Source: Paenibacillus qinlingensis
GTDB lineage: Bacteria > Bacillota > Bacilli > Paenibacillales > NBRC-103111
NCBI RefSeq assembly: GCF_013204845.1
Contig: NZ_JABMKY010000009.1
Location: 226,224-290,223 of the forward strand
Reading direction: 5' to 3'
Length of the DNA stretch: 64,000 nucleotides
A model generated the notes under the pieces. That model was not told the DNA's origin. It ran no database searches and worked only from the letters and a program-made list of their open reading frames with translations. Numbering within the stretch: position 1 is the first letter of the stretch; every line of letters begins with the position of its first letter. The position numbers and the translations under genes are program-made. Shown here piece after piece: positions 27,028-36,352 of this stretch.

Positions 27028-27948
27028 TTATCCCTTTACAGAGCCAACCAACACACCTTTAACAAAATATTTCTGTAAAAACGGATACACGCATACGATC
27101 GGAAGTGTAGCTAGAATAATTGATGCCGCCTGAATTGACTGCGGCGATACGTTCAAGGATGCATCGACATTCGTCCGCATGAAAGTATCCGTGGAGGAGA
27201 CGAACAACTCCTTCAAGTACAATTGCAACGGCTTCAAATCTGCGGAATTAATATAGATAAGTGAAGTAAAATAATCGTTCCAGAACGTAACCGCATAAAA
27301 TAAGGCAATCGTTGCAAGTACAGGCATGGAAAGAGGTAATATAATTTGCCCAAATATCCGCATGTTGCTGGCCCCATCCATCTTGGCCGATTCCTCCAGG
27401 CTGTCAGGCAGGCCTTCGAAGTAACTTTTAATAATGAGCATATTGTAAACGTTAATCATGTAGGGCAGGAAGAGAACCGGCAGTTTATCAATGAGATGCA
27501 GCTTGTGCATGAGCAGATACGTCGGAATCAGGCCACCGCTGAACAACATTGTAAATAAATACATAAGGATGAACAGCTTACGTCCCCTTAATCTTGGTTT
27601 GGAGAGCGGATAAGCGGCAAGCGTCGTCATGAACAATGCGATGAGTGATCCAACAATCGTTACCGTGATGGAGATCGTAAATGCACTCAGAAACATCGAA
27701 TTGCTCGCCACATACGTATAGGTTCCTATTTGAAAATCAATTGGATATAGGCTCACCATCCCCGCAACAACGGCCGCCTCACTACTTAGTGATTTGGCAA
27801 TCAGGTTAATAAACGGAAAAATGGTCGATAAGCCCAAAAGAATAAAGAATAAGTGATTGGCCACAGTGAAAATTTTCTCGCCGAGCGATAACGGGATGGC
27901 TGAGGACTTTCTGCTGGACCTAGGTTGTAAACTGCTTTTCAAATTCAT
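27028..27948 (-). CDS. Carbohydrate ABC transporter permease, YtcP type
   Basis: A 306-residue protein with about six transmembrane helices. The EAA loop is EESAKMDGAS (185-194) followed by LPLSMP, and the C-terminus QKYFVKGVLVGSVKG is typical. AAGGAGG lies 7 nt before the ATG. It follows its LplB-type partner by 30 nt and precedes the binding protein by 110 nt. The 18-residue basic N-terminus before the first helix is longer than in the other YtcP-type permeases here. Confidence 0.92.
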   Translation of the reverse strand: MNLKSSLQPRSSRKSSAIPLSLGEKIFTVANHLFFILLGLSTIFPFINLIAKSLSSEAAVVAGMVSLYPIDFQIGTYTYVASNSMFLSAFTISITVTIVGSLIALFMTTLAAYPLSKPRLRGRKLFILMYLFTMLFSGGLIPTYLLMHKLHLIDKLPVLFLPYMINVYNMLIIKSYFEGLPDSLEESAKMDGASNMRIFGQIILPLSMPVLATIALFYAVTFWNDYFTSLIYINSADLKPLQLYLKELFVSSTDTFMRTNVDASLNVSPQSIQAASIILATLPIVCVYPFLQKYFVKGVLVGSVKG

Positions 27949-27978
27949 CTCAGATCCTCCTTATGCTGAATGCACCGT

Positions 27979-28950
27979 TTACCAGATACCTCGTCCAAAA
28001 AACTTCCGGGCCAGCCCGTTACCTGTAAGAATCAAAATAAAGGCAACAACGGATTCGAAAACCCCTACAGCTGTTGAAAAGCTATAATCCTGTTCGCCGA
28101 GTCCGATCCGGTATACGTACGTGCCAATCACGTCTGCGACATTGTAAACACTGGGGTTATACATGACGAGGATTTGTTCCGTTCCAGCTTCCAACACATA
28201 ACCCAGACGAAGTATGAACATGAGTAAAATAATTGGTATCAAGCCAGGCAATGTGATATGTACAATTTGCTTCCATTTATTGGCGCCATCGATCTTAGCT
28301 GCTTCATACAAACCAGGATCAATACTAGCTAAGGCAGCCAGATAGATAATTGTATTCCAACCTGTTTCTTTCCAACCTGCCGTCCCAATGAGAACAGAAC
28401 GAAAAATCTGACTGTCTAAGAAAAATCGAATGGGTTCGCCGCCCATGGCGACGATGATTTTGTTCACGATACCACCATTCGTGGAAAGTAGATCGATGAA
28501 TAATCCGCTGACAATGACCCAAGACAAAAAGTGAGGTAAGTAGACGACGGTTTGAACGCTTCGCTTGAACGCCATGTTTTTTAATTCATTGAGTAGAATG
28601 GCAATTACGATCGGAAGGGGGAAGAGGAACAAAATTTTGTAAACGGAAATGAGCAACGTATTCTGAAATACCTGCAAAAAACTTGCTGACGAAATCAACT
28701 TATCGAAATGCTTCATACCAACCCATGGGCTTGCTGCCATCCCATCGAAAATATTGAAATCCTTGAACGCAATGATAATTCCGTACATCGGGGTGTACTT
28801 GAACAGCAGGAGAAATGCGATGCCAGGCAGGAGTGCGAGATACAAATCCCAGTCTTTCCTGACATCGATCCACAATTGACGCATATATCTTTTTTTAACA
28901 TTTTTATTGATGGATAGGACCGTTTCTTTCGTTGTGTTCGTTTCGCTCAA
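27979..28950 (-). CDS. Carbohydrate ABC transporter permease, LplB type (TTG start)
   Basis: A 323-residue permease. The frame is open to 29130 but the start is placed at the TTG at 28950, because AAGGAGGAGG stands 4 nt before it and the 60 extra residues are low-complexity and lie over the regulatory gap. FKYTPMYGIIIAFKDF and the docking loop YEAAKIDGANKWK are characteristic. It is first of the permease pair and lies 283 nt downstream of the response regulator gene, with a terminator in between. It therefore probably has its own promoter. Confidence 0.9.
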   Translation of the reverse strand: MSETNTTKETVLSINKNVKKRYMRQLWIDVRKDWDLYLALLPGIAFLLLFKYTPMYGIIIAFKDFNIFDGMAASPWVGMKHFDKLISSASFLQVFQNTLLISVYKILFLFPLPIVIAILLNELKNMAFKRSVQTVVYLPHFLSWVIVSGLFIDLLSTNGGIVNKIIVAMGGEPIRFFLDSQIFRSVLIGTAGWKETGWNTIIYLAALASIDPGLYEAAKIDGANKWKQIVHITLPGLIPIILLMFILRLGYVLEAGTEQILVMYNPSVYNVADVIGTYVYRIGLGEQDYSFSTAVGVFESVVAFILILTGNGLARKFFGRGIW

Positions 28951-29113
28951 GGTGCCTCCTCCTTCGTACTCTCTTTCTAAACCTAGTGTATCATCCCCCG
29001 TTTTAATGCGAATTAGAGGAATATTACTTGTTTTGGTACTTTCATAACTTCTCGAGTAGGAAAATGAAAATACAACGCAAGCCGTCCTCTTAGGTCGCGA
29101 GTCCTTATCACTA

Positions 29114-29140
29114 GAGTTAGTCGGTTTCATCGACTAACTC
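29114..29140. promoter_or_regulatory. Ten-bp palindrome upstream of the LplB-type gene
   Basis: GAGTTAGTCG (29114-29123) and CGACTAACTC (29131-29140) form a perfect inverted repeat around 7 bp. No T-run follows on either strand, so it is less like a terminator and more like an operator or leader hairpin. It lies 164 bp upstream of the permease start and just downstream of the response regulator's terminator. Confidence 0.5.
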
Positions 29141-29181
29141 ACTTTCTAATAAAGAAGTCAACTTATAAATTCTGAACATAG

Positions 29182-29210
29182 AAAAAACCTTCCCAAGGAA
29201 TCCGAGAAGG
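29182..29210 (-). terminator. Terminator after orphan response regulator gene
   Basis: On the minus strand CCTTC (29206-29210) pairs with GAAGG (29188-29192) around a loop, followed by TTTTTT. It lies 24 nt beyond the response regulator stop. Confidence 0.65.
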
Positions 29211-29233
29211 CTACTGAACGTCATATTTAGCTA

Positions 29234-30835
29234 TCAATTACGTATTTCCCCAGGTGTGACACCCCAGTATTTACGGAAGACTCTTGTAAAATAGCTAACA
29301 TCTCTGTACCCTACGGCGGATGCAGCATCGTACACACGTGAACCCTCTTGAAGGATTGCTTTGGCCCGCTCCATTTTGCGTTCCATCACATAGGTGGAGA
29401 ATGCTTTACCCGTTTCCTGCTTGAATAACCGGCTTAAATAGGAGGAATTCACATACATCCTGTCTGCGACAGCATGCAGGGTCATTTCCTGATCGATTTC
29501 ATTTTCCACGAGACTAAGAATGGTCTTGATCATGCCATGACTGGTCGATTTGCGCCTCTGGCCTGCATAGGTTAAATAGGCCTTGATCATCCGCTGCAGC
29601 CAGAAGAAGATCTGTTCCTTGGACGCCAGCTCCGAATGGTTATGAAAATAAACATAATCCTCGCCAGCTACTTCCCGGACGGGCCATCCCTGCTTTTGGA
29701 TCATACCGACGAATAAATATGTAAAATACAGAATATGCTCACGAATTTCATCTACGGTCTCCGCTTTCGCCATACCGCCGTTCCAAAGCGCAGTTAACAT
29801 GTCTAATGCTGTATCCCCATCACCTGTTTCAAGGGCAATTTCCAGTGTTTTCTCATGGTTGGGCTGAAAAGTCAGTTCTGGCTCTCGCCCTTGCTCCGAC
29901 CGGTAGGGGATTGCAAGATCATGACCCAGTACTATTCGATCTTGTAGGGCGCGCACAGCTTGAACATAGAGCTTATTCATATCTGCTAAGCCGCCGGTCA
30001 TCCCGCTAATCCCGGCACTCGCACTAAGTTTGAGACAGCTTTTTACCGTGAATAACAGTTTTTCGGTCAAAGCATTGATTTTTTGCAGCGCTACTTTCGG
30101 TTCCTCATCACGATCCATTAGAAAAACAATAATCGTACATCCCGCATAGTTGGTAGATACCCAGCAAAGCGTAGACGCTAGAGCCTCCCTTACGATACTG
30201 CTGAGTGAGAATTGGAGCAGTGACATGTCCTTCCTGCTGAATCGGTTGTCCGTCTCTGAGATTGGATCCATATCCACGATGGTAACGGCATAAGTAGCAT
30301 CATTCTGCAGATCTAATTGTAGATCTTTACATTTCTGACCAATCTCCCAGTTTTCGTACTTCCCATTCAACATGCCTTGGAAAAATTCATTAACTAAGTA
30401 AGGAAGATGAAGCTTCCATTTCATTTTCAACTCATCTTCGTTATGACGCTGCTCAAGCTCGCTTTTCAACTTTTCTGCAGCTTCGAGTACGGTCTCCAAA
30501 ATTTCTTCATCGCCTGCTGGCTTTAATAAATACTTCATAACACCAAGTCCCAGTGCCTCTTGTGCGTAGGTAAAATCATCATGTCCGCTTAGTACGATGA
30601 TTTTCAATAAAGGATCCACTTGGCGAAGATGTCTTGCCAGCGTTAATCCATCCATTTCTGGCATCTGCACATCCAGCAAAATGATGTCCGGCTTTTTACG
30701 GTCAATGATTCGAAGGGCTTCCGCACCATTGCCTGCTTGACCCACAACTTCGATACCGTGCCTATCCCATGGAATATTATTAGCTAGCGCATTTCGGAGA
30801 CGGATTTCATCTTCTACAATTAATAAATTCATCAT
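29234..30835 (-). CDS. YesN-like response regulator without adjacent kinase
   Basis: A 533-residue protein. The receiver domain has the acidic motif IVEDE, phosphoacceptor Asp55 (LLDVQMP) and Lys105. The middle region is about 330 residues, and the C-terminal AraC double helix-turn-helix (NSSYLSRLFKQETG, ASAVGYRDVSYFTRVFRKY) ends in TPGEIRN. The first ATG (30835) is 4 nt from GGAGG and the second (30832) 7 nt; either may be used. It starts 17 nt after the GHL10-type gene, and its terminator separates it from the permeases. No sensor kinase is present in this set. Confidence 0.92.
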   Translation of the reverse strand: MMNLLIVEDEIRLRNALANNIPWDRHGIEVVGQAGNGAEALRIIDRKKPDIILLDVQMPEMDGLTLARHLRQVDPLLKIIVLSGHDDFTYAQEALGLGVMKYLLKPAGDEEILETVLEAAEKLKSELEQRHNEDELKMKWKLHLPYLVNEFFQGMLNGKYENWEIGQKCKDLQLDLQNDATYAVTIVDMDPISETDNRFSRKDMSLLQFSLSSIVREALASTLCWVSTNYAGCTIIVFLMDRDEEPKVALQKINALTEKLLFTVKSCLKLSASAGISGMTGGLADMNKLYVQAVRALQDRIVLGHDLAIPYRSEQGREPELTFQPNHEKTLEIALETGDGDTALDMLTALWNGGMAKAETVDEIREHILYFTYLFVGMIQKQGWPVREVAGEDYVYFHNHSELASKEQIFFWLQRMIKAYLTYAGQRRKSTSHGMIKTILSLVENEIDQEMTLHAVADRMYVNSSYLSRLFKQETGKAFSTYVMERKMERAKAILQEGSRVYDAASAVGYRDVSYFTRVFRKYWGVTPGEIRN

Positions 30836-30852
30836 GAGACCTCCGTTCGGAT

Positions 30853-32469
30853 TTATTTCACTTGTTTTATCTGTGCGTAATGTAGAAGCTCTTGAACAGC
30901 TGTTAATGTGTTCCTCAATTGTTCCACGACAGCAGGATGAATCTTCTCATCCACTTGAAGTTGGAGCAGCAATTGCTTGAACTCCGTTAACTTTTCCTCC
31001 AAAACGAAAACTACCTCGTCTCTTCTCACAGCTTCAAGCAACGCATCCAAACAGTCACTGAGGGCAATCGCATTGTGCTCATGAATCGCAAGCCGTGGCA
31101 GATAAACTTGTTCCATATCTGTTTTTACTGCTTCCAACAAAGCTTGGATGGCGCGCAGTGGAAACATCCCTGTCGAAATCGCAGAGTTTCGCCACGGTCC
31201 TAATCGTAGAGCGCGAATCGTTTCGTCCGTCGCTTGGCCAAAGGCGAATACGACCGTGCCCATGTCGATATCCTGCGCTGCTAGCACTTGTTCTATCGTT
31301 TCCTGTGCGTCCAACTGCGCATACATCGGGTAAATGCCGGTGTAGACAAGATTACCAGGCATCAGCTCTATTTTATGCAAATGAACAGAGGGTCGAACCT
31401 CAGAGGCTGTTGCATGATAAGCCTGCGGGATAACAACATCAACGTGCTGCGACCAGTTACCAATTTTAGTAGACTCCGCACCGGGTTCAGGTGCAGCCGA
31501 TACAATTAAATTCGGGCTGATCCGCTTCATCTCCTTGTACAACTGTGAAACAAAATCGTCTTCCAGTTGCTCAAGCCACTTCGACCATGTCGTCCTAAGC
31601 TCCTCCTGCTCCCTAGAAATCTCTAATGGATCCGTTCCATGTTCACGCTGAAAGGCTTCACGAGCATACAAGCTGAAACAATAGTTATCTTGCCAATCTT
31701 CCTCCGTATGCGGGAATCTCATAAAATCCAAATTAATACCTGCAACTGTGTACGTAGAAACAATCTCTTTCGCAATATCCAAGAGATACTTACGAACAGA
31801 AGGATTGGTCAAATCTAGCCAAAAGTAACCTGTCCCCTGCTGAGGAACTGGCTTCTGTGAATGAGCTTGCCGATATGATAGCGCAGCCCATGCTGGATAG
31901 GCTCGCAGCACGGGGCCACCCGTCGTGTCGACACCAACCATGAACCCGTCCATCCACGCATGAACGGAGATGCCTCGAGACTTTCCCTCCTGAACGAAAG
32001 CTTCCAAAGGGTCATACCCGCGAAACGCTGGATGCTGCGCCTCGATACCATGTATCATCGCCGTATGACTTGGATAAATCGTATATCCCCACAGCCATGT
32101 CTCCAGGTACAGCTCATTGAAGCCAGCCGCCTGTACGCGATCCAAAGTGCGAGCCACTTCTTCACGGCTCTTCTCTACGGGACGGTACCAGACTCCTCGC
32201 GCCTCCGCGACTCTACTGGGCAGAGAAAGCAGGTACGCCTCCCATGCCTCCGTTGATGCAAGTGTCGCTTTGGCTAAACATCCCTCCGTATCGGTTGATG
32301 CTGCCTGTCGCGCCTCATCAAGCAGCCGATCAGCTCTCGCTAGATGATGTCTAGCCAAGTCATAAGGCGCGTTGATATAGCGCTCCCAATTCGTCTCTAT
32401 CAGCCTTTGCGCCCTAGCAATACGCGTTTCTACCTGCTCTAAACATCGTGCGGTTTCCTGATCAGCCAT
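30853..32469 (-). CDS. GHL10-type glycosidase-like protein without signal peptide
   Basis: A 538-residue protein. Residues 1-85 form a helical stretch with many Ala/Arg, then a TIM-barrel like the glycosyl hydrolase-like 10 family (PF02638): ARGVWYRPVEK, LYLETWLWGYTIYP, VHAWMDGFMVG, WLDLTNPSVRKYLLD, INLDFMRFPH, IVSAAPEPG and VVIPQAYH. The acidic residues in LDFMRFP and in AWMD are the likely active-site positions. Homologues such as YngK are exported, but this one starts without any hydrophobic segment, so it is probably cytoplasmic. AAAAGGGGAG lies 8 nt before the ATG. It leads the set with the orphan response regulator. Confidence 0.78.
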   Translation of the reverse strand: MADQETARCLEQVETRIARAQRLIETNWERYINAPYDLARHHLARADRLLDEARQAASTDTEGCLAKATLASTEAWEAYLLSLPSRVAEARGVWYRPVEKSREEVARTLDRVQAAGFNELYLETWLWGYTIYPSHTAMIHGIEAQHPAFRGYDPLEAFVQEGKSRGISVHAWMDGFMVGVDTTGGPVLRAYPAWAALSYRQAHSQKPVPQQGTGYFWLDLTNPSVRKYLLDIAKEIVSTYTVAGINLDFMRFPHTEEDWQDNYCFSLYAREAFQREHGTDPLEISREQEELRTTWSKWLEQLEDDFVSQLYKEMKRISPNLIVSAAPEPGAESTKIGNWSQHVDVVIPQAYHATASEVRPSVHLHKIELMPGNLVYTGIYPMYAQLDAQETIEQVLAAQDIDMGTVVFAFGQATDETIRALRLGPWRNSAISTGMFPLRAIQALLEAVKTDMEQVYLPRLAIHEHNAIALSDCLDALLEAVRRDEVVFVLEEKLTEFKQLLLQLQVDEKIHPAVVEQLRNTLTAVQELLHYAQIKQVK

Positions 32470-32743
32470 GGCTTAAGCTCCCCTTTTAGCATGTTTGGTA
32501 TAGAAAATAACATATCCATCCGGATCTTCCTAGGGGGATTTGATGACTTCCTTTGGTAATTTGGTGTGGATGAACAGAGAAAAAGCAAGTTGGTCGGGAG
32601 GGTATGATTCGTGCCAATGGCTATTTCAACTCACAGAGGAATATCCTAGCTTCCGAGAAATTCGATTCAATGCAGCTTTCAAATTGCTTCTAGGTGGCTT
32701 ATGATTGTATACTGACTACCAATTCGAATCTAGATGTATAAAC

Positions 32744-32925
32744 TACAGCTAATTTACCTGAATCTGACGTATTTGGATGATTAGATGGAAAAAGTACATT
32801 TGATTTGCATGATATTTGAATAGTTGAGTGCTTCTAAGGAAATTAACTACAGGAAATACAGTTAATCTTCCAAATTCGAGAATTCCACTTCAATTAAATG
32901 GAGAAAATCCAGTTACTTGCGGAAA
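32744..32925 (+). repeat. Dispersed intergenic repeat, copy B (plus orientation)
   Basis: This copy aligns with the reverse complement of 10200-10385, without gaps over the first 116 nt (anchors TACAG at 32744, TAGATGGAAAA at 32782, AAATTAACT at 32840). It contains degenerate sub-repeats beginning near 32782, 32844 and 32895, including the near-palindrome TTAACT...AGTTAA around GGAAAT. It is AT-rich and non-coding. Confidence 0.7.
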
Positions 32926-32961
32926 AGCATGTTTATTACTCCTCGCATCGGTCATTAACGG

Positions 32962-33016
32962 AAAAAAGAGGCTATTTCAAAAAGTCGAAATCGACTTTTG
33001 AGATAGCCCCTTTTTT
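32962..33016 (-). terminator. Strong symmetric terminator
   Basis: An inverted repeat of about 18 bp (GGCTATTTCAAAAAGTCGA, 32970-32988, against TCGACTTTTGAGATAGCC, 32991-33008, one bulged A) is flanked by AAAAAA on the left and TTTTTT on the right. It can work in both directions and ends the gene at 33047. Confidence 0.9.
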
Positions 33017-33046
33017 CAATACGTTCGTGTCGAGAATCCAGCTGTA

Positions 33047-36000
33047 TTAATTGTATACCTTAAACTCATAAGCCGAAGCACTTCCGCCACTGTAACTAGA
33101 ACCCGTTACGGTAACTTTGACATACCTATAAGTGGCACTAAAAGTATCCGTGGTCAAGCCTTGCGTTGTATTACTCGTTCGATCAAGGATGGTTGTATAC
33201 GTCACATCGTCATTGCTGCCTTCAATTTTGTAAGCATATGACCTTGGATAGGTCGTGCTGTTGTACCAGTAGCTTTCAAGCTTGGTCAGTGCCATGGAGC
33301 TGCCGAGATCGACTTTCCACCACTGCGGATACGTGTTGGTGACTGCTGCCCACCGAGTTGTCGTTGCATTTCCGTCGTTGGCATTGCTAACATCATAACC
33401 CGTTTGGATGGAGCTAGCCGTCGTTGTCTTGCTCTGTGAAACAACTTGCCCAGTTGGGTTGGTTCCTTCAAACACTCTAAATTCATAGGCCGAAGCACTT
33501 CCACCGCTGTAACTGGAGCCCGTCACGGTAACCCTGACATATCTGTATGCGGCATTGAATGTATCCGTAGTTAAACCTTGTGTCGTATTACTACTCCGAT
33601 CAAGGATTGTTGTATACGTCACATCATCATTACTTCCTTCTATTTTATACTGGTAGGATCTAGGATAGGACGAGCTGTTGTACCAGTAGCTTTCGAGCTT
33701 GGAAATCGGCATGGAACTGCCTAGATCAACCTTCCACCACTGCGGATACCTATTCGTAACGGCTGCCCATCGGGTAGACGTCGTGTTCCCATCATTGGCA
33801 TTGCTTACCTCATTGCCTGTTTGAAAAGAGCTTGCCGTGGTTGTCTTGCCTTGTGAAACAATGCCTGTACCTGTAGTCGCACTTACAGATGAACTCCACA
33901 TACTTGAGCCTTGGCTATTCTTGGCCCTTACCGTATACGTGTGTGTGGAACCAGCCGAAAGCCCTGCATGTGTATAGGGGCTGCTTACGTTATTAACCAA
34001 TGCGCCATCAACAATCAGGTCATACCCGGTGGCGCCTGTGACATTATTCCAACTGACGTTAATCTGAGACATGGAGGCTGAAGTCGCAAGTAAACCTGTT
34101 GGCATCGATGGTACATTCGGATTTGAGGCTACTGGGGTAATCGTCATTGCCTGTGGGTTACTTGCCCCAAACTTCACACTCTGTATACGTGCTTGACCTG
34201 AGGTAAACTCGACACCAAGCGCACTAGCTCGGTTTACCAGTCGATAAGTCGTTAAGCCATTCAGACTTGTATTCGTTGCCGCTGCGATCGTGGCGGCAGA
34301 GGAAGATGGTGTGAGATAGGCAGGTGTTGCGTTTCCGACAGGCAAAAGATACCATTGATCACTGCCGCTTGCTGCGCCATTCCCACCATTTCCGCTCGGA
34401 TTAGCATTTGCATCGGCTGCACCAGTTATCACCGTTGCCCCCATCGCCCGCGTTGCTGGCGCCGTCGCCCCAGCCACTTTCAAATACTTACCTGTGGAGA
34501 TATTCTGTAAGCGATAGAATCCGCTGTTCTTAGAAGTATCGAATTCATCAGGAACAGGAACGAATTGCCACTGCCCAGCAGTTCCATCCTGGATGGCCGT
34601 TCCACCTATGTTAATCGTATACGCCGTGGAAGCTGAAATCGCTGTTCCATTTTGATCCTTTGGTGGATTATAGGCTGAGTAGTACGTCTGCCCTGCACTA
34701 GGAACTGCTGTTGTATAGTTCTTTTGAGAACCCGATAAATCCGAAATCGTTCGGAAAGAGTTCCCGCTGACTTGTTGATTGGTCAAACTTCCTGTATCCA
34801 GTTGAGACAGATAACTACCTACCGTAGAAGGAAGTTTACCTACTACTTTGAATGCGTCTGGTTTGCCCAAATCATCCGTCTCGTAAACGTACCCGTCGTA
34901 ACCAACAGAGCGGTATTTGCCACTATAAGCATTATAAGAGAAGGCATTTTGATATTGGGTATTAACGGGAAGAAATAAGCGTTGTGTCGCTGTATTTTTA
35001 AATACGGCATTGCCGCTTGACCCCGCTTGAATGGAGGTCAGGTATCCCGTGGCGTTGTTTTCCTGGTCAATCCAAACTTGGTTGTTTTTAATGTAAATCG
35101 TCATTGTCGCATCCAGTGCCGGATCCGAGTAGGAGACAGAGGGAGTGCTGGTCCCGCTTGCATTTTTAATCGTGCCATTGGTCTTATTAGCCGTATACGT
35201 GTTGCCTGCGAGATCTTGGAAGGTGAAATCTCCACTGCTTGTTAGCTTCGTATAGGTAATGTTCAAGGCTGAACCGTCCATGCCCGTACCTGTTAAAGAC
35301 AGACTGTCAGTAGCTGGTGTATAGCTGACGGTCAGATTATGATCACTACCAGCACCCATTGGACTACCGATCCAACCTGCATAACCTTTCAGTGCAGAAC
35401 GCGTCCATGTCCCGTTGTACCAGACATCCCAAGAGCCTTCGGCCATTTTGGCAGAGATTGGTGATCGAGCGAGACTGAAGTAAGTAAGAATGTTGCTATA
35501 CCCTGGTTTCCAATTAATGTGGTTATTGTAGAGTGCGTAGAAGTAACCGTTTACATTATCAACAAAAAAACGTGTGCCAGCCACACCGTATGACCAAGTC
35601 GTGCCAGGGAAATTCGTACTAGTTGCAGCCTCATTACTATCGTTCCATGGCGAAGTCGCAACCTGCCCAATTAACTGCCAGGTAGCTCCTTTATCTGTCG
35701 AGTAGGTGGATAGAACCCGATTGTTGTGGATACCCGTGGCAATCCGCTCATTGTTCGTCGGGTTATTCGTCGCAAATGGCGAGAATTGATATTCATCATT
35801 AATCAATGCATACCAGTAACCTGTATCTGGATCAATCCAGACGCCAATGCCATCATTATGGTCATCTTGATAAGGCGTTGGGATACCATAGGCTTCGTCT
35901 ATCTTATAATTGAACGTTCCCGGCCGATCCCAATACGAATTATAAATCGTTGTCGTACCCCAATTCGTGTTTAGGGCTCCCATGTCCGTATTCGTATTGT

Positions 36001-36265
36001 ATTTAATCCACGAACCTCCGCTGTCCGATGCCGAGTAGTCAGCTAGTGAATACATCCAGTGAAAATCCCCGTCTTTGTCGACGAACGCAGAGCCAGCAAT
36101 ATCTGCTCTGCCCGATGTGAGACTTGGAACGGCTGTATGCTGTACATACGTTGGGAATTTCTCTGTCGCAGCAGAAGCTGTCTGTAATCCCCCCACTGCT
36201 TGTATCGTTAGCAATGTTAGAATAGCAAGTGATGCTGTCAATTTTACTTTTTTAAGCGCACGCAT
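33047..36265 (-). CDS. Secreted multidomain protein: Asp-box propeller, ricin-like, FN3, two discoidin (CBM32-like) domains
   Basis: A 1072-residue protein with a signal peptide cleaved near residue 32 (ASA-AT). The N-terminal part (about 40-480) is a sialidase/BNR-like beta-propeller with one clear Asp-box STDKGATW at 189-196. A region at about 540-720 has ricin-type beta-trefoil features (YRLQNISTGKYLKV). An FN3 domain (about 720-802) follows, then two tandem F5/8-type C domains (about 804-937 and 939-1072) that are nearly identical, also at DNA level, and so recently duplicated. Such domains bind galactose-type glycans. No catalytic assignment is possible. GGAGG lies 7 nt before the start. 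It is the last gene of the GH95-like locus and probably delivers sugars to that importer. Confidence 0.78.
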   Translation of the reverse strand: MRALKKVKLTASLAILTLLTIQAVGGLQTASAATEKFPTYVQHTAVPSLTSGRADIAGSAFVDKDGDFHWMYSLADYSASDSGGSWIKYNTNTDMGALNTNWGTTTIYNSYWDRPGTFNYKIDEAYGIPTPYQDDHNDGIGVWIDPDTGYWYALINDEYQFSPFATNNPTNNERIATGIHNNRVLSTYSTDKGATWQLIGQVATSPWNDSNEAATSTNFPGTTWSYGVAGTRFFVDNVNGYFYALYNNHINWKPGYSNILTYFSLARSPISAKMAEGSWDVWYNGTWTRSALKGYAGWIGSPMGAGSDHNLTVSYTPATDSLSLTGTGMDGSALNITYTKLTSSGDFTFQDLAGNTYTANKTNGTIKNASGTSTPSVSYSDPALDATMTIYIKNNQVWIDQENNATGYLTSIQAGSSGNAVFKNTATQRLFLPVNTQYQNAFSYNAYSGKYRSVGYDGYVYETDDLGKPDAFKVVGKLPSTVGSYLSQLDTGSLTNQQVSGNSFRTISDLSGSQKNYTTAVPSAGQTYYSAYNPPKDQNGTAISASTAYTINIGGTAIQDGTAGQWQFVPVPDEFDTSKNSGFYRLQNISTGKYLKVAGATAPATRAMGATVITGAADANANPSGNGGNGAASGSDQWYLLPVGNATPAYLTPSSSAATIAAATNTSLNGLTTYRLVNRASALGVEFTSGQARIQSVKFGASNPQAMTITPVASNPNVPSMPTGLLATSASMSQINVSWNNVTGATGYDLIVDGALVNNVSSPYTHAGLSAGSTHTYTVRAKNSQGSSMWSSSVSATTGTGIVSQGKTTTASSFQTGNEVSNANDGNTTSTRWAAVTNRYPQWWKVDLGSSMPISKLESYWYNSSSYPRSYQYKIEGSNDDVTYTTILDRSSNTTQGLTTDTFNAAYRYVRVTVTGSSYSGGSASAYEFRVFEGTNPTGQVVSQSKTTTASSIQTGYDVSNANDGNATTTRWAAVTNTYPQWWKVDLGSSMALTKLESYWYNSTTYPRSYAYKIEGSNDDVTYTTILDRTSNTTQGLTTDTFSATYRYVKVTVTGSSYSGGSASAYEFKVYN
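33050..33860 (-). repeat. Two tandem copies of discoidin-domain coding DNA
   Basis: The stretches of about 400 bp at 33050-33450 and 33455-33860 encode the second and first discoidin domains and share long identical runs. They differ mainly at silent or conservative positions, so the copying was recent or is maintained by gene conversion. Confidence 0.8.
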
Positions 36266-36352
36266 ACTGTAACCTCCATGTTATTCATATTGGCCCCGCA
36301 ACAATCACTTAACCTACCTCAGAAATAACTCACCCCCTTTCAGTAATTCCTT

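Larger units (their letters stand above)
32470..33046. other. Non-coding interval holding an intergenic repeat and a terminator
   Basis: This 577-bp AT-rich gap has no plausible gene. It includes the leader of the GHL10-type gene, copy B of the dispersed repeat and the terminator of the Asp-box/CBM32-like gene. No clear promoter boxes were recognised. Confidence 0.7.

Noticed and set aside
28951..29130. A 60-residue N-terminal extension of the LplB-type permease
   Set aside because: A TTG with an excellent site at 28950 gives the family's usual N-terminus, and the extension lies over an untranslated region with palindromes.
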